A DNA stretch of 64,000 nucleotides from Ectobius pallidus (GCA_964059195.1 CAXKWD010000007.1:154055269-154119268), one strand, 5' to 3'; shown: positions 30,968 to 41,566, counted from the stretch's first letter. Notes: generated from the sequence alone by a model not told the origin. Numbers and translations: made by a program.

Positions 30968-31684
30968 TAAAAAACACTCTATGCACAGTCAAGAGGAAGA
31001 GAAGTGATGTTGACAAAAGCCTTTAATTCGCTGGACATTGAGGTCAGACGGAATTTACGAGTGTGTGTAGTGCCCTAATGAATTACATCCTCACATCCTC
31101 ACCTAGTCGCTATCTCTCGCGGACACTTTATTATGAACCTAACATAACAACTTGCAAACTATGTTTTCCTGGTATCAATTCTTTCCTACAAGTATCGGAA
31201 AGAGGTCAAGGGTGCAGGTAGACCATTTATCGCGCTCTTTAGCACCATCATTTTTACTAGGTTGACTATTAACTATATAGTATATGTCAGCAATGAGATA
31301 TAGGCCAATAACATTGATGATGTGCAAGATAACCTATAATGATCGTCATTCTACATGAAACATGGCTGTGGAAGTAAAAAACCCCCTAGCTACATATAAT
31401 ATAATCTAATCTACTCTTATACAATTCAACGGCCCTAAATAGCGTGCTTGCTCGCCCGCTTCGTGAGACATCGGGTATACTCGGCGATGTTCGTCTCTCG
31501 CAGTCTAAACTTTCATGGCGACTACAAAATTAGGAAGGAAAACTGTTTCTTTATTATATAAGGCCTAAGTGAAATGAACACAATGAACAAATATTCTAAT
31601 TTATTTTTACTTACAATTTTCATAGCTCTGAACCACAAACATTTTTAATAATCTACCAGTGGAATTTTCTTAAAAATCCTGGAG

Positions 31685-32911
31685 CACTGCCTTCTTTATT
31701 TCTTACAAGCCATGTTGTTAAATCTGGAAACATCGCATCGGTAGTCCTATCGGCTATCAACATGCCGTAAATAAAGCAACGAACTCCATCAGAATCATCG
31801 CAAATTAAGCATATTTCAGCTTAAAGTAATCCCAGTCATCATCGCCTATGGTTTAGAGAACATCTGGACACACCTGAAGAGCAACTGGAGAGCATAGAGA
31901 AGGTAAAAACCGTGTACAAAATGAGATATTTATATACACCGTCACCTCTAATTGAGTACACCAGAGAATAGTTTTTCATAGAATATTTTCATGTTCATCA
32001 GCTATTACCATCTACAAACGAATACAAGAAAGAGGTACGGTATGATATTAGTGTTCTTCAGGAAGAATTGGCTGGTATTAAAGAAGAATTGAAGAGAAAT
32101 ATAGTCACTTTTACAGGTATGAACTTTTATCAAAATATCAAGCTGCTCACAGTAGGCCTAATTCATCTCAATCTGGTAGACGCCAAATCGTAGTATATGG
32201 AATCTCCTATTCTCCCAATATTACTACTAGAAAATCGATTCAGCGTTTTCCTACAGTTTGGTGAAGCCAATGAAAGGGATTCAATCCTTAACCTGGCGAA
32301 TCAACACAGTTCACCACTGGAGCCAAGGATGAACGAATGGATGATTTTTAGACAGCAAATAACGGAAAGCCGAGTGCTTCCAAGGAATCAAGCAAAGTTA
32401 TTCTTTTCAGTGACAGTCATGGGCACAGTCTTCCACAAAGTGCATGTGACAAGAAGATAGATATCAGTGTTCTAGGTTATATTATAGCCTACCTGAGAAA
32501 ACTAGTTCAGTGGTGGTACAAAATGACCCAGAGAAGTGTAGTAGCTTAATAAAATATGACACTGTTGTGGGTCAAATAACAGAGCTCGTAGGCCTAACAG
32601 GATAAGTGAGGTTATTACCAATAAAATAAGAAAAAACGCGACATCATAACGTATAATGAGGAGACACTGAAAACTACGAATTCCTTCAGATATGTGGAGT
32701 CACCGCACGTTACGTTATTATGCACATCACAAGTATAGGCTATGTAATATAGGCCTACTGATTTGGCCTAAATAAAGTCAGTATTTGTGATGAAGAAAAT
32801 TATCTGCAATATAAACGTATTCAAATGCTTCCCACAGACAACCACAGATAGGACTACCTCCTGTGTTGCCAGATTTCAAGCAGCATGGCTTGTAAGATTT
32901 AGAAGGCAGTG
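31685..32911 (+). mobile_element. CACTG-ended 1.2-kb element with coding remnants, copy 1
   Basis: Inverted ends CACTGCCTTCT..TCTTACAAGCCATG with about 60-70 bp of imperfect similarity; 7-bp duplication CCTGGAG (31678-31684, 32912-32918). The empty site is in Helitron unit B (near 33630) and inverted near 53013. The interior holds two kinds of coding remnant described separately. The second copy, inverted, is 36664-37859. DNA transposon superfamily unassigned. Confidence 0.9.
31850..32520 (+). pseudogene. Composite coding remnant: reverse-transcriptase-like tail, coiled coil, SGNH-like piece
   Basis: Across frames one can read VIPVIIAYGLENIW and LESIEKVKTVY, resembling the post-catalytic part of some LINE reverse transcriptases. 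Then EVRYDISVLQEELAGIKEEL (predicted coiled coil), and later KVILFSDSHGHSLPQSACD with DISVLGYI. The (G/S)DSHG and downstream V.GY.KPG pattern resembles the first blocks of SGNH/GDSL-type hydrolases. Several frameshifts and stops make it non-functional. The better-preserved version is 37007-37594. Confidence 0.5.
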
Positions 32912-33366
32912 CCTGGAGTCAATGAATAATGGCGGGCGAAGCCGGGGGCAACAGCTGTAAAATATTGATGGTTTTATTTCTTGAAATATCGCTGATAATA
33001 ATAATCCAAACAAACCATTCCTTCCCTTGAAACATTATATAATTTCTGAAAATTACACTGAATTGATCAAATAAAATTCACATCATATTCATGTCAATAA
33101 ACAGTTGAGAAACAATATGTATTATGTGTTCACCCATGGCCTCCTTTATAGGTTCTTTGGAACTGCATGATCGATTCTGATATAGTTTTCCCAGGGGGCG
33201 CTTTAAAGCCGGAATTTTAGCTGTTTCATTAATTATTAATGGCTTAGTTTATGAATGATTCGCGTGCAAGTGTTAATAAATATAATGCTTTAATAATTAT
33301 TATTATGCACTTAATTTTTAATTTTTAAAAGAATTATCGTGGGCGAAGCCACGGGCACCTCCTAGT

Positions 33367-34093
33367 CTTATACAATTCAACCGCCCTAAACAGCGTGCTT
33401 GCTCGCTCGCCCGCTCTGTGAGACATCGGGTATACTCGGCGATGTTCGTCTCTCGCAGTCTAAACTTTCATGACGACTACAAAATTAGGAAAACCGTTTC
33501 TTTATTATATAAGGCCTAAGTGAAATGAACACAATGAACAAATATTCTAATTTTATTTTTACTTACAATTTTCATAGCTCTGAACCACAAACATTTTAAT
33601 AAACTGCCAGTGTAAATTTCTTTAAAATCCTGGAGTCAATTAATAATGGCGGGCGAAGCCGGGGGCACCAGCTGTAAAATATTGATGGTTTAACTTTTGA
33701 AATATCGCTGATAATAAAAATTCCAAACAAACTATTCCTTCCCTTGAAAAATTATGTAATTTCTGAAAATTACACAGAATTTATCAAATAAAATTCACAT
33801 CATATTCATCTGTCAACAAACAGTTGAGAAACGGTACGTATTATCCACCGCCGTCTCGAGAATTACGCACGAGAATTATACAGTTTAGAAGGCAGTGGTT
33901 CACAGTTATCATTGGAATTGCATAATCGAATCTGAGATCGTTTTCCCAGGTGGCGATTTCTAATCATGGAATGTACTCTAAAGCCGGAATTTTAGCTGTT
34001 TCATTAATTATTAATGGTTTAGTTTAAGAATGATTCGCGTGCAAGTGTTAATAAATATAATGCTTAAATAGCGAAGCCGCGGGCACCTCCTAG
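33367..34093 (+). mobile_element. Helitron family 3, unit B of a head-to-tail pair
   Basis: Starts TCTTATACAATTCAACCGCC immediately after the CTAG of unit A and ends CGAAGCCGCGGGCACCTC, CTAG, then T (34094). It lacks the first five bases of unit A (TCTAC). It carries a 52-bp CACTG-type micro-element at 33846-33897. About 727 bp, non-coding. Confidence 0.88.
33846..33897. mobile_element. 52-bp CACTG-family micro-element
   Basis: CACCGCCGTCTCGAGAATTA to TTTAGAAGGCAGTG, nearly identical to 17056-17105. Unit A and the copy at 52800-53271 lack it. No clean target duplication here. Confidence 0.75.
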
Positions 34094-34104
34094 TCATTTA
34101 CATC

Positions 34105-34310
34105 TACGGGGAGACCCGAAGGGAAAAGACCACTTGAAGACTTAGAAGCAGGTGGGAAGATAATATTAGGATAGATTTAAGAGAAGTAGGATATGCGAGG
34201 GATGGTTGGAGTTAGCACAGAATAGGGTTGAATGGGGGGCTCAGGTAAGCGCGGCAATGAACCTTCGGGTTCCATAAACTAGATAATATTTCTTTAGCGT
34301 GCTTAGGAAA
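34105..34310 (+). pseudogene. LINE L1 (HVARMGEER type), 3' end
   Basis: GGGAGACCCGAAGGGAAAAG, then GCACAGAATAGGGTTGAATG and AACCTTCGGGTTCCATAAA correspond to the end of the L1 open frame (..GRPKGKRPLGRL..AMNLRVP). Only the last ~60 codons plus the 3' end remain. Confidence 0.8.
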
Positions 34311-34372
34311 TGTCTATTTAGCGTATCAACTTTCTGGACGTAGATAACTTACTCTAAGTAAATATAGAAAAA

Positions 34373-34683
34373 TCTCTATATATATAAAAGGCTTTGTCCT
34401 GACTGACAGGAATCAACGTAGAGCCTAAACTATAACAGGTAGAGACTTGGAATTTTGACAGTACCTTCGTTTCATAATGTAGGTGCTCACTAAGAAAGGA
34501 TTTTGAAAAAATTAGGTTTTAAATGCCAAAAATTAAATGTTTTTGAAAATACTTAATCCATTTTTGCATAGAATTATCGAAACAAATTCACAGAACATAT
34601 TGTTGCCAATGGTATAGCTGGGTTTGGATTAAATTAAATGGATGTTTGACAAATTAGAGAAGGTATGATTATAATTCATATTA
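34373..34683 (+). mobile_element. Helitron family 1, 5' part
   Basis: TCTCTATATATATAAAAGGC after an A, then GACTGACAGGAATCAACGTA and TAGGTGCTCACTAAGAAAGG as in 22579-23416. Its 3' half is absent; the next element starts at 34684. Confidence 0.85.
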
Positions 34684-35209
34684 TCTATATTAATAAAAGG
34701 AACTGTCCTCGATGTCCAGGGAAATCTACTGAACGCAGATATCTGAAATTTTAAACATAGGTGAGCTGAAGGGTCGGAAAATGCACCTCGAAGCCGGAAT
34801 TTTAATTTTAGTTTTCGTTCGTGAGTTATGAGTGAAAAACGGGCAAAAAACGTGCTTTTTTTGCGTTTTCAAAACATAAGTTTTCTGTTATACATTTCAA
34901 TGTCAAATCAATTACAGTTGGCTTTGGCTATTTTTGTCATATCTTGAAAATAAAACTTTCGTGATCGCTTGAATGTTGTAAACCCTAAATATGGTCAAAC
35001 GTTGTTTTATTTGGACGAATCTCACTATACAGAGGTTTTCTGGGCCAAGAAACTCGAATCTGAGGTCGCTTTTACCAGACGATGCTATCTAATTGTGGTA
35101 TGTAGTCCACGTGATTTAGGTGTTAATAAATATAATGATTTTACTATTATGCTCTTAATTTTTAATTTTTTAAATAATTATCGCGGGCGAAGCCGCGGGC
35201 ACATGCTAG
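34684..35209 (+). mobile_element. Helitron family 2, complete non-autonomous copy
   Basis: 5' TCTATATTAATAAAAGGAAC after A (34683); 3' TTATCGCGGGCGAAGCCGCG, GGCACATG, CTAG (35206-35209), then T. The stem GCGG/CCGC is the terminal hairpin. 526 bp, no coding sequence of its own. Reference copy for the fragments at 10846, 23690, 38975, 40805, 58096 and 60371. Confidence 0.92.
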
Positions 35210-35261
35210 TCACATATATCAGATTTTCTTTTAACCATAATTCTTCACTAAAATAGACTGC

Positions 35262-35590
35262 CCAATATGACTCATGGATGTGAGACATGATCGCTTAATC
35301 TTTGGGAAGGACATAATCTGAGAGTGTTCGAAAACAGGGTGATTACGAAAATATTTGGGCCTAAGAGACATGAACATGGGGACTGGAGAAAACTGCATAA
35401 CGACGAGCTTCATAACCGGATATAGTGAGGGTAATTAAATTACGGAGGATGAAATGGGCTGGACATGTTCCCCGCATGGGGGAGAAAAGACATATCTAAA
35501 CAATATTGATAGGGAGTCCCGAAGGGAAAATACCACATGGAAGACTTAGACGCAGATGGGAGAACAATATCAGGATAGATTTAAGAACAT
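35262..35590 (+). pseudogene. LINE L1 (HVARMGEER type) tail, first of two overlapping pieces
   Basis: CTCATGGATGTGAGACATGA, GAGAGTGTTCGAAAACAGGG, GATGAAATGGGCTGGACATG: same coding region as 35598-35978 but with several frame breaks. It stops at ATTTAAGA, where the second piece restarts at ACATAATCTGAG, giving a head-to-tail partial duplication. Confidence 0.8.
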
Positions 35591-36030
35591 AATCTGAGTG
35601 TTCGAAAACAGGGTGCTTACGAAAATATTTGGACCTATGAGAGATGAAAATGGGGACTGGAGAAAGCTGCATAACGACGAGCCTCATAACCTATACTCGT
35701 CACTGGATATAGTGAGGGTAGGCCTAACTAAATCACGGAGAATGCAATGGGCTGGACACGTTGCGCGCATGGGGGAGGAAAGACATATCTCAAAAGTATT
35801 GACTGGGAGACCCAAAGGGAAAAGACCACTTGGAAGACTTAAACGTGGGTGGGAGGACGATATTAGGATAGATTTAAGGAAAGTAGGACTTGAGAGGGAT
35901 GGTTGGATGGAGTTAGCACAGAATAGGGTTAAATGGCGGGCTCAGGTAAGCGCGGCAATGAACCTCCGGGTTCCATAAAATAGATAATATTCCTTTAGCT
36001 TGCTTAGGAATTGTCTATTGCCACTGATTA
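35590..36030 (+). pseudogene. LINE L1 (HVARMGEER type) reverse transcriptase tail, best copy
   Basis: An open frame of 126 codons (35598-35978) contains FENRVLTKIFGP, ENGDWRKLHN, MQWAGHVARMGEERHI, LTGRPKGKRPLGRL, WEDDIRIDLRKVG and AMNLRVP before the stop. This is the C-terminus beyond the reverse-transcriptase core. A TAGGCCTA insertion at 35719-35726 adds codons in frame (SSLDIVRVGLTKSRRM versus DIVRVIKSRRM in relatives). The catalytic part is absent. Confidence 0.88.
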
Positions 36031-36067
36031 AGTAAGTAAGTAATAGGTGAAATTTCTATTTTGCATA

Positions 36068-36372
36068 TTTCCAAGTGACCGCTGGCGTGGTCTTGTGGTT
36101 AGCGTCGCTGACTACAGATCTGTCGGTCCGGGTTCGATCCCCGGTACCTCCTCGAATTTTTCTGAGGTAGGGAGGTCTGGTAGGAGTGCAACTGAGGAGC
36201 TACTTGATGGAGAAGTAGCGGCTCCGGTCATAAAAACCACCATTAACGTCCGTGGGTGTCGGTATGCTGACCACATGCCCCAATCCTACTATCTGCCTAC
36301 GGTAGATGATGCAGCGGTTGGGTGGTAGGCCAAGTCCCTCCAGGGATGTAGTGCCACGGAGTTTAGTTTATT
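36068..36372 (+). mobile_element. tRNA-derived SINE B, best copy
   Basis: GGCGTGGTCTTGTGGTTAGC and GGGTTCGATCCCCGG supply the two promoter boxes for RNA polymerase III. The body has CTGAGGTAGGGAGGTCTGG and ACCACATGCCCCAATCCTAC, and the tail is GTGCCACGGAGTTTAGTTTA. About 300 bp, close to full length. Confidence 0.9.
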
Positions 36373-36663
36373 TCAAAGTGGCACTTTTCACACAATTTTA
36401 CAGTATACTATACATTTTTTTAGTAGATTGTGATATTGTATAGTAGCCTAACTCCAACGTAAGCATGCTGAGGGAGATAAGGAATAGATGGACGTTATGG
36501 CATTATGAAGATGTATTTGTGTTATCTCTTTGTATTTCCTTTGCATGCACTGAATTTCCAGTAAGTACACTTCACATTCCAGTACTGAATAGTATGATAA
36601 TGTTTGCAGAACAATGTGACATTTACTTCGATGTTCAGTTGTCGATACTAGAATGCACTCCAC

Positions 36664-37859
36664 CACTGCCTTCTATATCTTACAAGCCATGATGCTTGAA
36701 ATCTGACAACACAGGAGGTAGTCCTATCTGTGGTGGTCTGTGGGAAGCATTTGAATACGTTTTTAATGCAGATATTTTTCTTTTTCACAAATACCGATTT
36801 TATTTAGGCGAAATCCGTAGGTCTATTATATATTACATAGCATATACTTGTGATGTGCATAATAACGTAATGCGCGGTGACTCCACATAGCCTATCTGAA
36901 GGAATTCGTAGTTTTCAGTGTCTCCTCATACGTTATGATGTCGCGTTTTTTCTTATTTTATTGGTAATAACCTCACTTATCCTGTTAGGCCTACGAACTC
37001 TGTTATTTAACCCACAACAGAGTCATATTTTACTAAGCTGCTACACTTCTCTGGGTCATTTTGTACCACCACTGAGCTAGTTGTCCCAGGTTTAATATAA
37101 CCTAGAACACTGATATCTCTTTTCTTGTCACATGCACTTTGTGGAAGACTACGCTCATGACTGTCACTGAAAAGAATAACTTTGCCTAATTCCTTGGGAA
37201 CACTCAGCTTTCCGTTATTTGCTGTCAAGTCATTCATTCGTTCATCCTCCGGTGGTGAATTGTGTTGATTCGGCAGCACTTTTGAGGTTAAGGTTTGAAT
37301 CCCGTTCATTACCTTCACCAAGCTGTAGGAAAACGCTGGTAGTAATATTGGGAGGATAGGAGATTGCATATATACGATTTGGCGTCTGCCACATTGAGAT
37401 GAATTAGGCCTACTGTGAGCAACTTGATAAAAGTTCATACCAGTAGAAGTGTCTCTATTTCTCTTCAATTCTTCTTTAATACCAGCCAATTCTTCCTTAA
37501 GAACACTAATATCATACCGTACCTCACTCTGGTAGTCGTTTGTAGCTGATGAACACGAAATTCTTCTGTAAAAACTGTTCTCTGGTTTACTCAATTAGGG
37601 GTGACGGTGTATATAAATCTCTCATTGTGTACACGGTTTTTACCTTCTCTATGCTCTCCAGTTGGTCTTCAGGTGTATACAGATGTTCTCTAAACAATAG
37701 GCGATGACTGGGATTACTTTAAGCTGAAATATGCTTAATTTTTCGATAATTCTGATGGATAACATTGCTTTATTTACAACATGTTCATAGCCGATAGGAC
37801 TACCGATGCGATGTTGCCAGATTTAACATCATGGCTTGTAAGAAATAAAGAAGGCAGTG
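36664..37859 (-). mobile_element. CACTG-ended 1.2-kb element with coding remnants, copy 2
   Basis: Inverted ends CACTGCCTTCTATATCTTAC and complement CACTGCCTTCTTTATTTCTT; 7-bp duplication ACTCCAC (36657-36663, 37860-37866). Inverted relative to 31685-32911. It keeps a 195-codon open frame on the minus strand. A 5-bp GGCTA insertion at a TA (36888-36894) distinguishes it from copy 1. Confidence 0.9.
37007..37594 (-). CDS. 195-codon open frame with coiled coil and SGNH-like piece
   Basis: From ATG: an N-terminal stretch, then VRYDISVLKEELAGIKEELK (about residues 25-44, likely coiled coil), a Pro/Ser-rich middle, then KVILFSDSHERSLPQSACDK (about 138-157) and DISVLGYIKPGTTSSVVVQN. The (G/S)DSH..L block followed by V.GY.KPGA-like sequence resembles the first parts of SGNH/GDSL hydrolase domains, which also occur in some LINE ORF1 proteins. 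The later G-N-D block and catalytic His region are absent; the frame stops at ..KYDSVVG. It is part of a TIR element, so expression and function are unproven. Copy 1 is broken by frameshifts. Confidence 0.4.
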   Translation of the reverse strand: MSKPENSFYRRISCSSATNDYQSEVRYDISVLKEELAGIKEELKRNRDTSTGMNFYQVAHSRPNSSQCGRRQIVYMQSPILPILLPAFSYSLVKVMNGIQTLTSKVLPNQHNSPPEDERMNDLTANNGKLSVPKELGKVILFSDSHERSLPQSACDKKRDISVLGYIKPGTTSSVVVQNDPEKCSSLVKYDSVVG

Positions 37860-37956
37860 ACTCCACTTAAACAAGTGTCTGAGTAACAGCAGGCTTTGAG
37901 AAAGCTATTTCAATTAATTTGTAGGTATGGCAATAACGCAACTCCTATTACGATTA

Positions 37957-38005
37957 CTAGGAGGTCCCCGCAGCTTCGCCCACGATAATCAATTCGAAGA
38001 TTAAA
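37957..38005 (-). repeat. Helitron family 3-like 3' end fragment
   Basis: A, then CTAGGAGGTCCCCGCAGCTT CGCCCACGATAAT: complement of the family 3 terminus. The rest is missing; repeat X begins beside it. Confidence 0.7.
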
Positions 38006-38570
38006 AATCCCTTTAGGCAGGCCTACAGGCTGAGGTAGATTTCGAAGTGCTTTCTGTTTAATTTATTGACGCTGCGCAACACTCTTCTTCTTTAGCCTTG
38101 GTGACAAACCCGCAATAATAACTGCAAAAAGAGGAAAGAGCACTTTTACAAACATTCAAATCTCGTCTTATATGAGAGCTATCGACAAATTAGTTATTGA
38201 TTTGTAGAGTACTCATTAAGAGCTTTTCAACGATACCCCACAAGACGTGGTTTCAAAAATGTCAAATTTCCATCCCCCACCCCCACTCGTACCCCCCAAA
38301 CCCCCGAATCGTTGGTGTTATTGTGAACTCCATAGGGAGTACTCTAATTTATTCAAACAAATTTTCCCTCTATACTTCATAGGGGCCGAGATATAATTTT
38401 TTCAAAATTTCAACCCTCTCCCCCGACCACCCCCTTAAGCCAATTTTGCTTATTAACGAACTTGTCCGAACTGTTGGGCCTAGAAATAACATAATAAAAT
38501 TTGGTTCAAATATCTTCAAAATTACGGACGCTAGCATGTAAAGATATACGAGTATATATATGTTATACTT
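38003..38570 (-). repeat. Repeat X copy 2
   Basis: Inverted relative of 25385-25945 with the same G/C-rich runs (CCCCCACCCCCACTCGTACC) and the same ends (TTTAGGCA..CAGGCTGAGG; ACGCTAGCATGTAAAGATAT). Confidence 0.8.
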
Positions 38571-38574
38571 GATC

Positions 38575-38970
38575 TTGCGTGGTTGATCAAGTTATGTAGT
38601 AAACAATAACACGTGTGAATTGAATAAAGCGAAGGAAGAACTGAGATCAGTGATAACAATGAGAGAATATTGCAACGTTGCTTTTGTTTTGGAAAGCGGA
38701 AGCCCAAGACCGATTTAGTCAGATCAATTAACATAAAGAAACACCGAAACCTTTGAAGCCGACTGGCCATCCAATGAGTAACTGCACTATACCGGCAATG
38801 TGTGAAATCCGGCATTCTATAGAATGCCTAGGTAATGTTTAGAATGCCTAAAATCGAACGTCAAAGTATGAAATGATTGATATTTTATACGACATTGCCT
38901 AGACATTGTATACTTTGCCGGCAAAGTATAATAACCTAATCCCGCCATTTTTCCCGCTACCATTGTTTAA
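38575..38970. other. Gap, no recognised feature
   Basis: Two ~25-bp repeats of AGAATGCCTA(G/A) lie near 38818-38850. Otherwise unique-looking sequence. Confidence 0.4.
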
Positions 38971-38974
38971 TAAT

Positions 38975-39580
38975 AAAGACAATGATGATAATTGATAAAA
39001 AAATTAACGAAACAGCTAAAAAATGGCTTTGAGGTGAATTCCACGATTAGAAAGCGCAGCATGGGAAAAACAACCTCAGATTCAAGTTTCCTGGCCCAGA
39101 AAACCCCTGCATAGTGAGTTCCTTCCAAATCGACTAACGTTTGCCCATTTAGGCCTATATTGAGTATCCCTCTTCCGTCTAGGTTGAAAACTTCAGATGT
39201 CTGCGTGCCTTGACATTATAAACAGATGATTCGATCAAGGTGGGCTTACAAAATTCAAGCGATCGCGATGCTTTTATTTCCAAGGTAAGACGAAAATAGG
39301 CAAAGCCACCTGCAATTGATTTGACAATTGAAATGTATCGCTGAAAACTGATGCTTCACTAGCACAAAAAAACTCTCGTTTTCATCCAGTTTTTAACTCA
39401 TAACTCGTGAACGAAAGCTAAAATTAAAAATCCAACTTCGAGGTGCATTCGGCCATTCTTCGGCCCACCTATGTTTAAAATTTCAGATCTCTGCGTGCAG
39501 TAGATGTTGCTGGGCATCGCACACAGACAGACAGACAGACATACAAACAGACAAACATTTCCTCTTATTAGGCCTATAAG
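38975..39580 (-). mobile_element. Helitron family 2, nearly complete
   Basis: From GAAACAGCTAAAAAATGGC to a GACA microsatellite (39526-39556) and CCTCTTATTA, the family's 5' end on the minus strand. The 3' CTAG terminus is not recognisable. Confidence 0.82.
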
Positions 39581-40165
39581 ACAGTCACATAATTACAACA
39601 TAATGTATTTATTTCGTTTTCGCCTTCGACATTAGAAAAGGCCCAGAAGTTAGTGCTAAATCAGAAGACGAAATACTCGTATGCATGCAATTATTTCTAA
39701 ATTTTGAAAACCATGTTCCAGACCAAATGAAGTATGCTCTATTATTTTAAATAGTTTTAAAACGTTCTCTAGTTAACTGAATTACATTATAAATTACAGA
39801 ATAAAAATAGAAGTAGTATAAATTACATTTTAAAAACTTTTAAAAAGCAGCGTCAAAATAACAGATTTTCTGTAAATAGGAAACTAACGAAGTTAAACAT
39901 CATTTTAATATTATAAATCAATTCTTGAAACATTTGGCTGTATACTCTCAACTAGTTGAAATAATTGAGTGTTGTCTAATGTAGTACTGTGCAAATTATT
40001 ACACTATGTTTGAACAGGTGTACCATTATTGAAGGTTTCAAATTATAAATTAGTTGCAGATCATAATACTTCCAAAACTCATGAATGGAATTAAGCAAAA
40101 TATTGTACAAATCACATAGACGTTATACTATTGCCAACAGCAATAAGCACTTCAATCGCATGTGT
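39581..40165. other. Gap, no recognised feature
   Basis: A+T-rich sequence, no open frame above 60 codons, no repeat recognised. Confidence 0.4.
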
Positions 40166-40235
40166 TAGCGGGTGGCCGCGGCTTCGCCCACGATAATAAT
40201 TAATTCAAAAAATAAAATTAAGAGTATAATAATTA
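40166..40235 (-). repeat. Helitron 3' end fragment
   Basis: TTAGCGGGTGGCCGCGGCTT CGCCCACGATAA: a degraded family 2/3 terminus on the minus strand. Confidence 0.65.
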
Positions 40236-40796
40236 AAGCATTCTGACTGACTGAGAGAGAATCAATGTAGAGCCAAAACTATAATAGGTAGAGACTTGGA
40301 ATTTTGACAGTAGCTTCGTTTCATAATGTAAGTGCTCAATAAGAAAGGATTTTGAAAAATGTTGATTTAAAATGTCATAAATCAAAATTTTGGAGGATAC
40401 GAAATACCTTTTTACTCAGAATTATCAAATCAAATTCACATTCCATGTACAGTTCTCATGACAACAGTGTATTGTTGGCAGCGGTCACAGGTAGCTTTGG
40501 AAGTAAATGATACGGGACTTTGACAAATTAGAGAAGCTTTCGATAGAATTCATTGGTGTAAATAAATATTGGTGTGTGGAATCAATGGGGTGCAAAATTC
40601 TACATCCTCTATGGGCCACAAAAAGCTATATCAAGCGTTTTCTGAGGGAATAGTTTGAGTGCGATAAGTCGTTCTTCCTATTTCAAATTCTAAATACCTA
40701 TTTAAGGACCTAGAGTTTGAAAATCGAAAATCCTTCATAAATTAATTTAAAATTACAAAATACTTAACCCGAGCGACGCCGAAACTTTTAAGCTAG
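40236..40796 (+). mobile_element. Helitron family 1, 5'-truncated
   Basis: From CTGACTGACTGAGAGAGAAT to CCGAGCGACGCCGAAACTTT, AAG, CTAG, T (40793-40797). Hairpin partly mutated. Lacks the TCTCTATATA start. Confidence 0.8.
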
Positions 40797-40804
40797 TCAT
40801 TCAT

Positions 40805-41365
40805 AAACTAAACTATTAATAATTATAAAGAAGCAGCTAAAAATCGGGCTTTAGAGTGCACTCCACGATTAAAAAGCACCGCTTGGGAAAAACGACCTCA
40901 GATTCGAGTTCTCTGGTCCTGAAAACCCCTGCATAAAGAGTTCCATTCAAATCAATCAATGTTTGTCCATTAAGACCTAGGCCTATATTCATTATCCCTC
41001 TTCCGACTATGTTGAAAATTTCTTATGTTTGCGGGCCTTGGCATTATTAAAGAAAGCTATTCTTGTATTTCTAAATTATGACAAAAAACGGCAAAGCCAC
41101 CTGCAATTGATTTGACAAATGAAATGTATTATTGAAAATTGATGCTTCGATGGCGCAAAAAATTCTTGTTTTCTGCCAGTTTTTTACCTGCGAACGAAAG
41201 CGAAAATAAAAATCTGGTTTCGAGGTGCATTCGACCACCCTTCAGCCAGACTATGTTTAAAATTTCGTATCTCTGCGTGCAGCAGATTTCGCTGGGCATC
41301 GCGCATAGGTAGACAGACAGACAGACAGACAGAAAGACAAACACTTCCTCTTATTATTATGGATT
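40805..41365 (-). mobile_element. Helitron family 2, nearly complete
   Basis: Same body as 38975-39580, ending with a GACA run (41308-41333) and CTTCCTCTTATTATTATGG. A duplicated-looking CCTAGGCCTA lies at 40976-40985. Confidence 0.82.
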
Positions 41366-41566
41366 ACTAGGGCCGGGATTCTTAAGTTTTAAACTATTTT
41401 GTTCCTTGCTAGCTAACTTTAATATTTTGACATAGGCTAATCATCCGTTTCATTATCATTGCAGTCCATAATTGAAAACCTAAAAATGGTTAAATTAAGA
41501 CGTTGGAAACTAAAAATGGCTAAAACTGTTTTTCAAGGGAAAAAAAAGATAAAATAACAATAATAA

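Larger units (their letters stand above)
31410..33366 (+). mobile_element. Helitron family 3, unit A of a head-to-tail pair
   Basis: 5' end TCTACTCTTATACAATTC after an A (31409); 3' end ATCGTGGGCGAAGCCACGGG, then CACCTC and CTAG (33363-33366). The stem CGTGG/CCACG is the Helitron terminal hairpin. No Rep/helicase frame. The unit carries a 1.2-kb CACTG-ended insertion (31685-32911); without it it is about 720 bp, like unit B. It contains the marker ACATCGGGTATACTCGGCG also seen at 33425 and, inverted, at 53190. Confidence 0.88.
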
